Shown piece after piece: positions 18,404-27,537 of a stretch of DNA of 64,000 bases. Positions within the stretch are counted from its first letter, which is position 1, and each line of letters opens with the position of its first letter. The stretch is from Lachnospiraceae bacterium (lineage in GTDB: Bacteria; Bacillota; Clostridia; Lachnospirales; Lachnospiraceae): contig JALFLM010000199.1 of assembly GCA_022774705.1 (NCBI GenBank), positions 1 through 64,000 of the forward strand, read 5' to 3'. Position numbers and translations under genes: made by a program. The notes beneath the pieces are model-generated. The model was not told the DNA's origin. It did no database searches and was given only the letters and a program-made list of their open reading frames with translations.

Positions 18404-19507
18404 ATGTCTGGTTCAGTTTTAGGAAATGTTTTTACAGTTTCAACATGGGGAGAGTCTCATGGAAGAGCATTGGGAGTAGTTGTTGATGGATGTCCGGCAG
18501 GACTTGATCTGGCAGAGGAAGATATTCAGAAGATGCTGGATCGAAGAAAGCCGGGACAGAGCAGATTTACAACAACCCGTAAAGAAGGAGATGAAGTTCA
18601 GATTCTTTCGGGAGTGTTTGAAGGAAAAACGACAGGAACCCCGATTTCTATGATTGTCTGGAATAAAGACCAGCGCTCGAAAGACTATGGACAGATTGCT
18701 TATTCTTACAGACCGGGACATGCGGATTACACCTTTGATCAGAAATATGGATTCAGGGATTACAGAGGCGGCGGACGGTCATCAGGACGTGAAACAATCG
18801 GAAGAGTAGCAGCAGGGGCAATTGCTCAGAAAATTCTGGGTGAGCTTGGAATTGAAATTTATGCTTATGCAAAATCAATCGGTCCGGTAGATATCGACTA
18901 TGAAAAATTTAATAAAGCAGAAATATACAATAATAAGGTATATATGCCTGATGCGGAAGCAGCAGCACGTGCAGAAGCTTTTCTTCAGAAAAAAATAAAA
19001 GAGCAGGATTCAGCCGGAGGCATAGTTGAGTGTGTAATCAAAAACATGCCTGCAGGCGTGGGAAATCCGGTATTTGACAAATTAAATGCAAATCTGGCAA
19101 AAGCAGTTATGTCAATCGGAGCTGTAAAAGGATTTGAAATTGGCGATGGATTTGATGCAGCGAGAAGCACCGGATCTGTAAACAATGATGAGTTTGGCAT
19201 TGATGAAAGCGGGAAAGTTATTAAAAAAACCAACCACGCAGGGGGAATTCTGGGAGGCATGAGCGATGGTGCCGATATTGTTTTTCGTGCCGCATTCAAA
19301 CCGACTCCAAGCATCAGCAGGGAACAGCATACAGTAACCAGGAACGGTGAAGAAATTAATATGGTGATTCACGGAAGACATGATCCGATTATTGTACCCA
19401 GAGCAGTGGTGGTTGTGGAATCAATGGCTGCATTAACGATTGTGGATCTGTTATTCAGCGGAATGGCATCACGTATGGATTTTGTGAAGAAAATATATGA
19501 AAGATAG
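18404..19507 (+). CDS. aroC: Chorismate synthase
   Basis: AroC converts 5-enolpyruvylshikimate 3-phosphate to chorismate, the last common step of aromatic amino-acid synthesis, using reduced FMN. The 367-residue product has the first family signature, GESHGRALGVVVDGCPAG, near residue 14. It also has RPGHADYTFDQKYG and the RGGGRSSGRET(I/V)GRVAAGAIA block. CAGGAG lies upstream of the ATG. No other shikimate gene is nearby; its neighbours are parS sites. Confidence 0.97.
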   Translation: MSGSVLGNVFTVSTWGESHGRALGVVVDGCPAGLDLAEEDIQKMLDRRKPGQSRFTTTRKEGDEVQILSGVFEGKTTGTPISMIVWNKDQRSKDYGQIAYSYRPGHADYTFDQKYGFRDYRGGGRSSGRETIGRVAAGAIAQKILGELGIEIYAYAKSIGPVDIDYEKFNKAEIYNNKVYMPDAEAAARAEAFLQKKIKEQDSAGGIVECVIKNMPAGVGNPVFDKLNANLAKAVMSIGAVKGFEIGDGFDAARSTGSVNNDEFGIDESGKVIKKTNHAGGILGGMSDGADIVFRAAFKPTPSISREQHTVTRNGEEINMVIHGRHDPIIVPRAVVVVESMAALTIVDLLFSGMASRMDFVKKIYER

Positions 19508-19595
19508 ACAGAAAAAAAGCAAAACCCTGTGAGGTGGATACGCAGTCATACACGTGCTGAGTACTGAACTGTTCACTTGTTTGTCTTATAAAAAC

Positions 19596-19641
19596 CCCCG
19601 GGTACCCTGTATGGTTCGCTCTGAACTTTGGGTAACCGGGG
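19596..19641. terminator. GC-rich terminator hairpin after aroC
   Basis: CCCCGGGTACCC and GGGTAACCGGGG form a 12-bp stem with a single mismatch around a 22-base loop. It is flanked by AAAA on the left and ATTTCTATAT on the right. It lies between convergent genes and may work in both directions. Confidence 0.7.
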
Positions 19642-19690
19642 ATTTCTATATGTATATGCCTGACGGTGCTGCTTGCGGCAATACGGGAAA

Positions 19691-19706
19691 TGTTTCACGT
19701 GAAACA
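19691..19706. promoter_or_regulatory. parS: parS site 4
   Basis: A perfect TGTTTCACGTGAAACA palindrome lies between convergent aroC and the aconitase-family gene. It is the site farthest from oriC seen in the window. Confidence 0.97.
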
Positions 19707-19844
19707 CTTCTCAAGTCCTGAACTCAGCTGCACAGATTCAGTATATTGCGCCATATTACTGCATGCTGCGCTATATTGCTGTATAGTACAGTAATTACTG
19801 TATACTGCGGCAAGGCAAGGCTTAATTCGAATCGTACTATTCTA

Positions 19845-22136
19845 TTATTCCTTATAGAAATTAATCAGGCAGCCGGCAAGAATGATTTTGCGCTCATCAT
19901 CTGTCAGGTCGCCAAGACGCAGTTCGAAAGGAACCAATGTATCTTTTACAACATAAGCGGTAATTACACTTGCTTTTTCCTGGATTGCTTTGCGGATTCC
20001 GGGAATGAATACGAAGTCATCAATGCCAAAGGGCAGTTCTTCCTGATCAAACAGGAAAGGAAGCATACCCCAGTTGATCAGGTTGGAACGATAACGCTTG
20101 GTTGCATATTCTCTGGCAATGTTAGCCCAGCCACCAAGCACTTTCTGGCATGAAGCAGCCTGTTCTCTGGCAGAACCGTCGCCGGGTTTTACAGCATAAA
20201 TTGTGCTGCCGATGCCGGTTTCGCGGGCTTTTAAGTCAGGATAAGATGCTTTGATTACCTTGAAAGCAGCATCATAGGCGGGATCTTCCACCTGGCAGGG
20301 ACAGCTGTTGGTGCGTCTTACTTCTTCTACAGATCTTACGGCTTTAGCTTTTCCTACATAAGCGGGATCTTTTCTTGATAAGGTAAACTCTGCAAGTCCC
20401 AGAGGATTGGAACGATAGGAGGATGTCTCACCTGAAGGAATCAGTTCATCTGTTGTAGTAACCGGATCATGGATAACGGATGCTACACGCAGCAGAAGGT
20501 CTTCTGTAAGCGGAACCATGGAAGGCCAGTCTTTGATATTGGGACCGAACTGAATCTCAACTTCGGGATGAGCCACGCCCTTGCTGTCATATACGCGGTT
20601 TTCGTAAATAGTATTGTCAAAGAAATATTTCTTGCCGGTATATTCCACATCCATGTCAGTAGCGGCAGTGAGGAAACCTTTGTTGGCAGCGGTTGCAGCG
20701 ATGGAACGGGCATCCATAAGGGCAACAGCAGAGAGCTGGCCACTCTGGATTTTAGAACCTTCTCTGTTGGGGAAGTTTCTTGTTGAGTGACGGATGCTGA
20801 ACGCACCATTGGCAGGAGTGTCACCGGCACCAAAGCAGGGTCCGCAGAAAGCAGTTTTAACAATAGCACCTGATGTCATCAGGTCTGCAACGCTTCCGTT
20901 TTTAACCAGTTCCAGATAAACGGGAGTAGATGCAGGATATACGCTTAATGTAAATTTATCATCACCGGTAAATCTGCCTCGCAGAATATCAGCAGCGGCA
21001 CAGATATTTTCAAATCCGCCGCCTGCACATCCGGCAATAATACCCTGATCCACATAAAGTTTGCCGTCGATTACTTTATTTCTTAAAGTGAAATCACAGG
21101 ATTCACCGAAAGATACGCGGGCTCTTTTTTCCACATCATCCAGAATATCGTCCAGGTTTGCCTTTAATTCATCAATTTCATAGGTGTTGCTGGGATGGAA
21201 CGGCATGGCAATCATGGGCTTGATCGTGCTCAGATCTATAACAATGGCACCATCATAGTAAGCTACAGGCTCGGGATTCAGCTCTTTATATGCATCTGCA
21301 CGGCCGTGTAAAGCAAGATAATCGGAGATTACAGTATCGGTTGTCCAGATAGATGACAGACAGGTAGTCTCTGTTGTCATAACATCGATACCGATACGGA
21401 AATCAGCACTCAGCTTTTTAACACCGGGGCCTACGAATTCCATTACTTTATTGTTGACATAACCATTTGCAAAAGTAGCACCGATAATAGCCAGAGCAAC
21501 GTCCTGAGGGCCAACGCCTTTCATGGGTTCGCCTGTCAGATAAACGGCAATGACGCCGGGCATCTTTACATCATAGGTACGGCCCAGCAGCTGCTTTGCA
21601 AGTTCACCGCCGCCTTCACCGATTGCCATGGTACCGAGAGCACCGTAACGGGTATGGCTGTCAGATCCCAGAATCATCTTTCCGCAGCCGGCCAGCATCT
21701 CCCGGGCATACTGATGAATAACTGCCTGGTGAGGAGGTACATAGATACCGCCGTATTTCTGTGCACAGGTAAGACCAAACATGTGATCATCTTCATTAAT
21801 TGTACCGCCAACGGCGCAGAGACTGTTGTGGCAGTTTGTCAGTACATAGGGAATGGGGAACTTCTCCAGTCCGCTGGCTCTTGCTGTCTGGATGATTCCG
21901 ACATATGTAATATCGTGAGAAGTCAGACAATCAAATTTGATCTTTAACTGTTTCGGATCATCGGATGTATTGTGAGCCTGCAGAATATTGTACGCCATAG
22001 TTCCCTTTGCAGCATCCGATTTGGAAGGAACAGTACTGCCCAGCTTCGAAGAAAGGACGGCAGGAGCTTCGCTGTTATCCTCAACCAGTAACTCACCGTT
22101 TAACAGATAAGCACCATTTTCAAAAAGTTTTACCAT
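19845..22136 (-). CDS. Aconitase-family hydratase (YbhJ type)
   Basis: The 763-residue product belongs to the iron-sulfur hydro-lyase superfamily and most resembles the YbhJ-like branch rather than AcnA or AcnB. It has [20 protein letters not shown], a cysteine in [11 protein letters not shown], and the paired cluster cysteines in [13 protein letters not shown] (residues 431 and 434). These are consistent with a [4Fe-4S] cluster. A C-terminal swivel-like domain follows ([13 protein letters not shown]). The ATG at 22136 follows AAGGAGG; the frame runs further upstream but without family-like sequence. The substrate is not certain: citrate/isocitrate is possible, but no citrate synthase or isocitrate dehydrogenase is nearby. 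Confidence 0.85.
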   Translation of the reverse strand: MVKLFENGAYLLNGELLVEDNSEAPAVLSSKLGSTVPSKSDAAKGTMAYNILQAHNTSDDPKQLKIKFDCLTSHDITYVGIIQTARASGLEKFPIPYVLTNCHNSLCAVGGTINEDDHMFGLTCAQKYGGIYVPPHQAVIHQYAREMLAGCGKMILGSDSHTRYGALGTMAIGEGGGELAKQLLGRTYDVKMPGVIAVYLTGEPMKGVGPQDVALAIIGATFANGYVNNKVMEFVGPGVKKLSADFRIGIDVMTTETTCLSSIWTTDTVISDYLALHGRADAYKELNPEPVAYYDGAIVIDLSTIKPMIAMPFHPSNTYEIDELKANLDDILDDVEKRARVSFGESCDFTLRNKVIDGKLYVDQGIIAGCAGGGFENICAAADILRGRFTGDDKFTLSVYPASTPVYLELVKNGSVADLMTSGAIVKTAFCGPCFGAGDTPANGAFSIRHSTRNFPNREGSKIQSGQLSAVALMDARSIAATAANKGFLTAATDMDVEYTGKKYFFDNTIYENRVYDSKGVAHPEVEIQFGPNIKDWPSMVPLTEDLLLRVASVIHDPVTTTDELIPSGETSSYRSNPLGLAEFTLSRKDPAYVGKAKAVRSVEEVRRTNSCPCQVEDPAYDAAFKVIKASYPDLKARETGIGSTIYAVKPGDGSAREQAASCQKVLGGWANIAREYATKRYRSNLINWGMLPFLFDQEELPFGIDDFVFIPGIRKAIQEKASVITAYVVKDTLVPFELRLGDLTDDERKIILAGCLINFYKE

Positions 22137-22275
22137 AAAGGCCTTTTCCTCCTTATAAAAAATTATCCGACAGGGAGCAGCAAACAAGCCATAAAATCCT
22201 CCGTCGGAATCAAAATGAAATATGTTGTATAAGAGTTTCACGAGAAACTCAATACTGTGCTGCAACTGCCCAGAG

Positions 22276-22292
22276 ATAATACAATGTATTAT
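22276..22292. promoter_or_regulatory. Operator-like palindrome upstream of the aconitase-family gene
   Basis: ATAATACA-A-TGTATTAT is a perfect 8-1-8 palindrome 140 bp upstream of the start codon. The outer ATAA...TTAT arms recall the CcpC dyad that controls aconitase in Bacillus, but the spacing here is 9 rather than 7. Binding by any particular regulator is inference. Confidence 0.45.
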
Positions 22293-22434
22293 TAAGGTTG
22301 GCTTTGAACAGTTACCTGTGCCTATTATACTTGAAAATTCGATGCAACTCAATAGAAAGATTCATGAAATATGGGAAAATATACATGATCCAGGCATAAA
22401 AATGCATAGAAAAGTAATAGAAATGTTCTTAAAA

Positions 22435-22470
22435 ATAAAAAACTCTGCCGCCAACCAATCGACAGAGTTT
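22435..22470. terminator. Two-way hairpin terminator
   Basis: AAAACTCTG and CAGAGTTTT form a stem flanked by an A-rich run on the left and TTTTTTATT on the right, so it can end transcripts from either side. No annotated gene ends here, which hints at an unrecognised transcript. Confidence 0.6.
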
Positions 22471-22757
22471 TTTATTAAGGAAATAATATGAAGGCTTTAT
22501 CAGAAAATATTCGCGATATTTCTGATGCTGATAATATTATATCGTTAAATACGTTCATAATCAAATATAAATATATAAATAAATAGTATAGCTTAAAATA
22601 GATGACTGCTGTTCAGAGCCAGTCTGAAGGCACTGCCTGTTTCTTCTGTGTGGCGCGGCCGGTCTCAGGAAGAGCTTCGGTACGGTATATCAGATAAGAC
22701 GAATACCGGAAAAAAATATCACATACATTATATCAGAGAACAGATCCGGGTGATTGT

Positions 22758-23390
22758 ATGCTGAATCATATCTGGGCGGCAATGCTGCTTGCCGGCTTTA
22801 TATATGGAGTTTTAACGGGAAAATTGCAGGGGATGACAGATTCCATGCTGCAGGCGTCAGGTGATGCGGTGGATTTGAGCATCACTCTTCTGGGTGTTAT
22901 TGCATTCTGGTGCGGGATTATGGAGATTGCTCAGGAAGCAGGGCTGGTTAAAATTTTAAGCAGGAAAATGAAGCCGGTGATTCATTTTCTTTTTCCTGAT
23001 GTGCCGGAAAATCACAGAGCCCTGGATTCCATTTCCATGAATTTTATTGCCAACGTTCTGGGGCTGGGCTGGGCTGCGACACCTGCCGGGCTTGAAGCTA
23101 TGGAAGGGCTGGCAGAACTGGAAGATGAAAAAAGAATCAGAACAAATGGTAACAGTATTAAGAAAGTCGAAAAGAAACATGGCAAACAGGAAGCCAGCAA
23201 TGAAATGTGTACCTTTCTGGTTTTGAATATTTCATCTCTGCAGCTGCTTCCTGTTAATATTATTGCCTATCGGATCCGGTATGGCAGTGAAGTTCCGGCT
23301 GCTGTTGTCGGCCCTGCTGTTCTGGCTACATCAGTGAGCACAGCAGCCGCGGTTATATTCTGCCGATTTATGAATCGGAAAAAGAACTGA
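22758..23390 (+). CDS. spmA: Spore maturation protein A
   Basis: SpmA is a membrane protein of the nucleoside-recognition (Gate) family needed for full core dehydration of spores. The 210-residue product starts MLNHIWAAMLLAGFIYGVL and contains VIAFWCGIMEIAQEAGL and GLGWAATPAGLEAMEGL, all typical. A charged Lys/Glu-rich stretch near residues 115-140 is longer than in most relatives. The ribosome binding site is weak. Its usual neighbour spmB is absent here and lies 31 kb away at 54382. Confidence 0.88.
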   Translation: MLNHIWAAMLLAGFIYGVLTGKLQGMTDSMLQASGDAVDLSITLLGVIAFWCGIMEIAQEAGLVKILSRKMKPVIHFLFPDVPENHRALDSISMNFIANVLGLGWAATPAGLEAMEGLAELEDEKRIRTNGNSIKKVEKKHGKQEASNEMCTFLVLNISSLQLLPVNIIAYRIRYGSEVPAAVVGPAVLATSVSTAAAVIFCRFMNRKKN

Positions 23391-23478
23391 AATCTGTCTG
23401 CTTCAGAACAGGTCCGATTTTTCATAGAAACATGCCTGTGGGAAGTGTTAAAATACAGGAAAAGGAGGGAACGTTTTT

Positions 23479-24102
23479 ATGAAAAATTATGTAATTACAA
23501 TTGCCAGAGGGTTCGGAAGCGGCGGAAAAATGATCGGAAATATGCTGTCAGGGGAACTGGGAATTCCCTGTTATGAAAGGCAGATTCTGAAAATGGCTTC
23601 GGAATACAGCGGCATTAATGAGAAGCTGTTTAATGAGGTGGACGAGAAACTGAGAGGTTCTTATATTGCAAAAGTACTGTCCGGATTTCCGCGTACTGAT
23701 TCCATCGCTGAGCCTACGGAAAAAGAATTTGTTTCGGACGTGAATCTGTATAATATACAGGCTGAAATTATCAGAAATCTGGCCAGAACAGAATCATGTA
23801 TTATTATTGGAAAATGTGCGGACCGGATCCTGAAAAACTACAGCAATACCATCAGTGTTTACGTGGAAGCTCCCAGGGATTACTGCGTAAAAACGGTCAT
23901 GGACCGTCTGGGTGTGGAAGAGGATGAGGCTAACGGGATGATCTACCGCACCGATAAGTATCGCGCGGAGTATTATAAATATTATTCCGGAGGTCAGGAC
24001 TGGACCAATCCGACCAATTATGATCTGGTGCTGAATCCTGCAAGGATGGGTCTGGAAAACTGTGTGAAAATTATAAAAGAATATGTCAAATTAAAGATCT
24101 GA
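23479..24102 (+). CDS. Cytidylate-kinase-like protein, copy 1
   Basis: The 207-residue product belongs to the cytidylate-kinase-like NMP kinase family and starts MKNYVITIARGFGSGGKMIG. The glycine-rich loop has methionine where the other two copies in this window have threonine (GSGGKT). This change could weaken magnesium or phosphate binding. Later conserved blocks include CIIIGKCAD and DKYRAEYYKYYSGGQDW. AAAGGAGG lies upstream. It is followed by a strong terminator and then copy 2. True cytidylate kinase activity is not assured for this family. Confidence 0.8.
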   Translation: MKNYVITIARGFGSGGKMIGNMLSGELGIPCYERQILKMASEYSGINEKLFNEVDEKLRGSYIAKVLSGFPRTDSIAEPTEKEFVSDVNLYNIQAEIIRNLARTESCIIIGKCADRILKNYSNTISVYVEAPRDYCVKTVMDRLGVEEDEANGMIYRTDKYRAEYYKYYSGGQDWTNPTNYDLVLNPARMGLENCVKIIKEYVKLKI

Positions 24103-24184
24103 TCAGAATGCTGCATTGCTGATCAGATGAAACAGTGTAAATTTCCGGTTGCACCTTTTATGAAAATCTGGTATCATGCTTCTT

Positions 24185-24233
24185 AAGGTACATTCAAAGG
24201 CGAGTGGCATGTCTTTGAATGTGCCTTTTTTTG
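24185..24233 (+). terminator. Intrinsic terminator between kinase-like copies 1 and 2
   Basis: AAGGTACATTCAAAG pairs with CTTTGAATGTGCCTT (15 bp, one G-T pair), and a run of T follows. It isolates copy 1 from copy 2. Confidence 0.92.
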
Positions 24234-24272
24234 TGCAGTTAATCCGGAATTATGAAAGGTGGGGGAGTTGTT

Positions 24273-24905
24273 ATGAAGAATTATGTAATTACAATTGCCA
24301 GAGGTTTTGGAAGCGGCGGTAAGACGATTGGAAATATGCTTTCGGAAGAGCTGGGAATTCCCTGTTATGAGAGGCAGATCCTGAAGATGGCATCAGAGTA
24401 CAGCGGGCTCAGTGAAAATCTGTTTATAGAGGTGGATGAGCGGTTGAGAGGCTCCTATGTGGCCAGAAAGCTGTCCGGCATTCCGGGAACCAATACCATT
24501 GCGAAACCCACAGAGAAAGAATTTGTTTCCGACCTGAATCTGTTCAATATACAGGCTGAGATTATCAGAAATCTGGCTAAAACAGAATCATGTATTATTA
24601 TTGGTAAATGCGCCAATAACATTCTTCGAAAGTACAGCAATGTAATCAACGTTTATATTGAGGCTCCCAGAGATTACTGTGTACAGAGTATCATGAATCG
24701 TCTGGGGGTGGAAGAGGATGAAGCCAATCGTATGATTTATCATACGGATAAATACCGCTCGGAATATTATAAATATTATTCCGGCGGTGAGGACTGGACC
24801 AACCCGACCAACTATGATCTGGTTCTGAACACGGCACGGATAAGCAAAGAAGACTGTGTGAGAATTATAAAAAAATATGTGCAGATGAAAATGGAACAGA
24901 ACTGA
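24273..24905 (+). CDS. Cytidylate-kinase-like protein, copy 2
   Basis: The 210-residue product is a close paralogue of the preceding gene and shares most residues with it, but it keeps the intact GSGGKTIG loop. The ATG at 24273 lies 7 bp after GGGGGAG; an in-frame ATG at 24252 lies before that site and is not preferred. No terminator separates it from ureA, 73 bp downstream, so it may be the first gene of the urease operon. Its biochemical role is unknown beyond the NMP-kinase-like fold. Confidence 0.8.
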   Translation: MKNYVITIARGFGSGGKTIGNMLSEELGIPCYERQILKMASEYSGLSENLFIEVDERLRGSYVARKLSGIPGTNTIAKPTEKEFVSDLNLFNIQAEIIRNLAKTESCIIIGKCANNILRKYSNVINVYIEAPRDYCVQSIMNRLGVEEDEANRMIYHTDKYRSEYYKYYSGGEDWTNPTNYDLVLNTARISKEDCVRIIKKYVQMKMEQN

Positions 24906-24978
24906 TGAAAAGGCAGGATTGCCGCGAATATGACAGAACTGCAAGAACTGCAAAACGTGAAACAGGAGGATAAAAGTA

Positions 24979-25281
24979 ATGCGTTTGAATCCCAAGGAAC
25001 AGGAAAAGCTGATGCTTCATATGGCAGGGATGCTTGCCAGAGAGCGCAGAGAAAGAGGATTGAAGCTGAACTATGTTGAGTCAGTTGCCTATATCAGCTC
25101 AGAGCTGCTGGAGATGGCCCGGGATGGGAAAGAAGTGGTGGAACTGATGCAGCTGGGCAGTAAAATTCTTACAAAAGATGATGTGATGGAAGGTGTCAGT
25201 GATATGGTAACGGAGGTGCAGGTGGAGGCCACCTTTCCTGACGGAACCAAACTGGTTACCGTACATAATCCCATCCGGTAA
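24979..25281 (+). CDS. ureA: Urease gamma subunit
   Basis: UreA is the smallest of the three structural subunits of urease, which hydrolyses urea to ammonia and carbamate. The 100-residue product starts [20 protein letters not shown] and contains the [14 protein letters not shown] block, as in all three-subunit bacterial ureases. AGGAGG precedes the ATG. ureB follows after 48 bp. Confidence 0.97.
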   Translation: MRLNPKEQEKLMLHMAGMLARERRERGLKLNYVESVAYISSELLEMARDGKEVVELMQLGSKILTKDDVMEGVSDMVTEVQVEATFPDGTKLVTVHNPIR

Positions 25282-25329
25282 TCAGGGCCGTTAAGGATAC
25301 AGGTACAATTTTGACAGGAGGATTTTGAC

Positions 25330-25698
25330 ATGAAGATAGGTGAAATTATGCCGGCAGACAGAGATATTGTTCTGAATGAAGGCAGAAAAACTGTTTCCAT
25401 AACTGTTGCGAATACGGGAGACCGGCCGGTGCAGGTGGGTTCCCATTTCCATTTTTTCGAAGTAAACCGGCTGCTGAAATTTGACAGGAAAAAGGCATAT
25501 GGATATCGGCTGGACATTCCTTCAGGTACATCGGTACGATTTGAGCCCGGCATGGAGAAAACGGTGTCGCTGGTGGAATTTGGAGGCAGAAAACGTATAT
25601 ATGGTTTGAATGATCTGACACGCGGACAGACAGGTGAAGATACACTGCAGGCTTCTCTGAAGAATGCAGAAATAAAAGGAATGCTGGAGGAGAAATAG
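25330..25698 (+). CDS. ureB: Urease beta subunit
   Basis: The 122-residue product starts [20 protein letters not shown] and has the family motif [18 protein letters not shown]. It is separate from UreA, unlike the fused form in Helicobacter. A good AGGAGG site precedes it, and its stop codon directly abuts the ureC start. It assembles with UreA and UreC in the cytoplasm. Confidence 0.97.
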   Translation: MKIGEIMPADRDIVLNEGRKTVSITVANTGDRPVQVGSHFHFFEVNRLLKFDRKKAYGYRLDIPSGTSVRFEPGMEKTVSLVEFGGRKRIYGLNDLTRGQTGEDTLQASLKNAEIKGMLEEK

Positions 25699-27420
25699 AT
25701 GAGTTACAGGATTTCGGGTGAAAAGTATGCCATGATGTTTGGTCCGACAATCGGTGATAAGGTGAGACTGGCGGATACCAACCTGATTGTTGAAGTGGAG
25801 AAGGATTATACTGTTTATGGAGAAGAAGCCAAATTCGGCGGCGGGAAAACGCTGCGTGATGGAATGGGCCAGAATGTGAAGGCATGTCGTGATGAAGGGG
25901 TTCTTGATCTGGTGATCACCAATTGCCTTGTCATTGATTCCACTGGTATTTTCAAGGCGGATATCGGCATTAAGGATGGAAAAATTGCAGGTATCGGAAA
26001 AGCGGGAAATCCGGATAATATGGATGGTGTGACACCGGGAATGACGGTGGGAGCAGCAACAGAGGCTCTTGCAGGCGAAAACATGATTCTCACAGCGGGA
26101 GGAATTGATACTCATATTCATTTTATTTCTCCTCAGCAGATTGACTGCGCTCTGTATTCCGGGGTTACTACCATGATTGGCGGTGGAACCGGGCCGGCTG
26201 ACGGAACCAATGCTACTACCTGTACACCGGGTGCATGGAATCTGGGAATGATGCTGAAAGCAGCAGATGAATACCCCATGAATCTGGGATTTCTGGGAAA
26301 AGGCAACTGCTCCGATGAACGCCCTCTGCGGGAGCAGGTGGAAGCAGGGGCTATGGGACTGAAAATCCATGAGGACTGGGGAGCAACACCTGCGGTAATT
26401 GATCATTGTCTTAATGTTGCAGATGAATATGATGTGCAGGTTGCTATCCATACTGATACCTTAAATGAAGCAGGGTGCGTGGAGGATACGATCAATGCCA
26501 TTGCAGGCCGAACGATTCATACGTATCACACAGAAGGAGCAGGCGGCGGTCATGCGCCGGATATTATCCGTGCGGCATCATTTCCCAATGTGCTGCCTTC
26601 TTCCACCAACCCCACCATGCCATTTACGGTAAATACCATTGATGAGCATCTGGATATGCTTATGGTCTGCCATCATCTGGACAATAAAATTCCTGAAGAT
26701 GTGGCTTTTGCCGATTCAAGAATCCGTCCGGAAACAATTGCTGCAGAGGATGTACTGCATGATCTTGGGGTCTTCAGTATGATGAGTTCCGATTCACAGG
26801 CTATGGGGCGCGTTGGGGAAGTGATTACCCGTACCTGGCAGACGGCTCATAAAATGAAAGAAGAAAGAGGGCCGCTGCCTGAAGATCATGGAATGGGCAA
26901 TGATAATTTCCGCGTAAAACGGTATATTTCCAAATATACGATCAATCCGGCAGTTACTCATGGAGTGGCAGATTATGTGGGTTCTGTGGAAGTGGGTAAA
27001 ATGGCGGATCTGGTGCTGTGGAATCCTGCATTTTTTGGAGTAAAACCGGATATCATCATCAAGGGCGGCATGATTATTGCAGCTAAAATGGGAGATGCCA
27101 ATGCATCCATACCTACCACCCAGCCGGTGCTGTATCAACCCATGTTTGCAGCTCACGGCGGAGCCAGACATGCAGCCTGTGCCACATTTGTATCCATGGC
27201 GGCATATAAAAACGGCATCCGGGAAAAACTGGGATTGCAGAAACAGGTTCTTCCGGTATCAAAATGCCGCACCATCGGCAAATTCAGCATGAGATACAAT
27301 CATGAAACACCTGAGATTCTGGTTGATCCGGAAACCTACGAGGTAACAGCAGACGGAGTTCATCTGACCTCGAAACCGGCAAAGAAACTTCCTCTGACTC
27401 AGATGTACAGCCTGTTTTAA
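25699..27420 (+). CDS. ureC: Urease alpha (catalytic) subunit
   Basis: UreC carries the two-nickel active site. In the 573-residue product the expected residues are present: histidines in [12 protein letters not shown], the carbamylated lysine in [10 protein letters not shown] (residue 222), and histidines in AIHTDTLNE and GGGHAPDI. The flap cysteine is in MVCHHLD (residue 324) and the aspartate in [12 protein letters not shown]. Nothing suggests inactivity. The gene ends the ureABC unit at a strong terminator. Accessory genes lie 8 kb downstream, after the urea transporter. Confidence 0.98.
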   Translation: MSYRISGEKYAMMFGPTIGDKVRLADTNLIVEVEKDYTVYGEEAKFGGGKTLRDGMGQNVKACRDEGVLDLVITNCLVIDSTGIFKADIGIKDGKIAGIGKAGNPDNMDGVTPGMTVGAATEALAGENMILTAGGIDTHIHFISPQQIDCALYSGVTTMIGGGTGPADGTNATTCTPGAWNLGMMLKAADEYPMNLGFLGKGNCSDERPLREQVEAGAMGLKIHEDWGATPAVIDHCLNVADEYDVQVAIHTDTLNEAGCVEDTINAIAGRTIHTYHTEGAGGGHAPDIIRAASFPNVLPSSTNPTMPFTVNTIDEHLDMLMVCHHLDNKIPEDVAFADSRIRPETIAAEDVLHDLGVFSMMSSDSQAMGRVGEVITRTWQTAHKMKEERGPLPEDHGMGNDNFRVKRYISKYTINPAVTHGVADYVGSVEVGKMADLVLWNPAFFGVKPDIIIKGGMIIAAKMGDANASIPTTQPVLYQPMFAAHGGARHAACATFVSMAAYKNGIREKLGLQKQVLPVSKCRTIGKFSMRYNHETPEILVDPETYEVTADGVHLTSKPAKKLPLTQMYSLF

Positions 27421-27440
27421 AAAGTAATTGCAAGAAAGGA

Positions 27441-27477
27441 AAGAGTTTCGTGATATTTTTACGAAACTCTTTTTTTA
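27441..27477 (+). terminator. Intrinsic terminator after ureC
   Basis: AAGAGTTTCGT and ACGAAACTCTT form a perfect 11-bp stem with a nine-base loop and a T run. It separates the urease genes from the GH42 gene. Confidence 0.93.
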
Positions 27478-27537
27478 TGGACATTTTATCTGTGAAATGA
27501 TATTTTATTATTTAAAAAGTTACGGAGAGTGGAAGAT

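Larger units (their letters stand above)
19508..19844. other. 337-bp convergent region between aroC and the aconitase gene
   Basis: This gap holds a GC-rich hairpin (19596-19641), parS site 4 (19691-19706) and an AT-rich stretch with repeated TATATTGC-like words. That stretch contains the 16-bp palindrome TACAGTAATTACTGTA (19787-19802). A fragment of the AACTGTTC repeat lies near 19567. I see no gene. Confidence 0.7.
22137..22757. other. 621-bp divergent intergenic region with several dyads
   Basis: This region between the divergent aconitase-family gene and spmA holds several elements. They are an imperfect parS-like dyad (22233-22250), an operator-like palindrome (22276-22292), a fragment of the GGCTCTGAACAGTT repeat (about 22294-22314) and a terminator-like hairpin (22435-22470). 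There is also a stem ATCAGAAAATAT/ATATTTCTGAT (22499-22526) and a diverged full repeat copy (about 22610-22665). An 89-codon open frame across it has no ribosome binding site or family features, and I do not call it. A small RNA ending at the hairpin is possible. Confidence 0.6.

Noticed and set aside
22222..22491. Possible 89-residue gene in the aconitase-spmA gap
   Set aside because: There is no ribosome binding site. It runs through a palindrome, a repeat fragment and a terminator hairpin, and its composition is not protein-like.
24906..24978. Separate promoter for ureABC
   Set aside because: No convincing -35/-10 pair is visible in these 73 bp, so I treat read-through from the kinase-like gene as more likely.
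25522..26451. Open frame of 309 codons on the minus strand
   Set aside because: It is antisense to ureB and ureC, both fully supported by active-site motifs.
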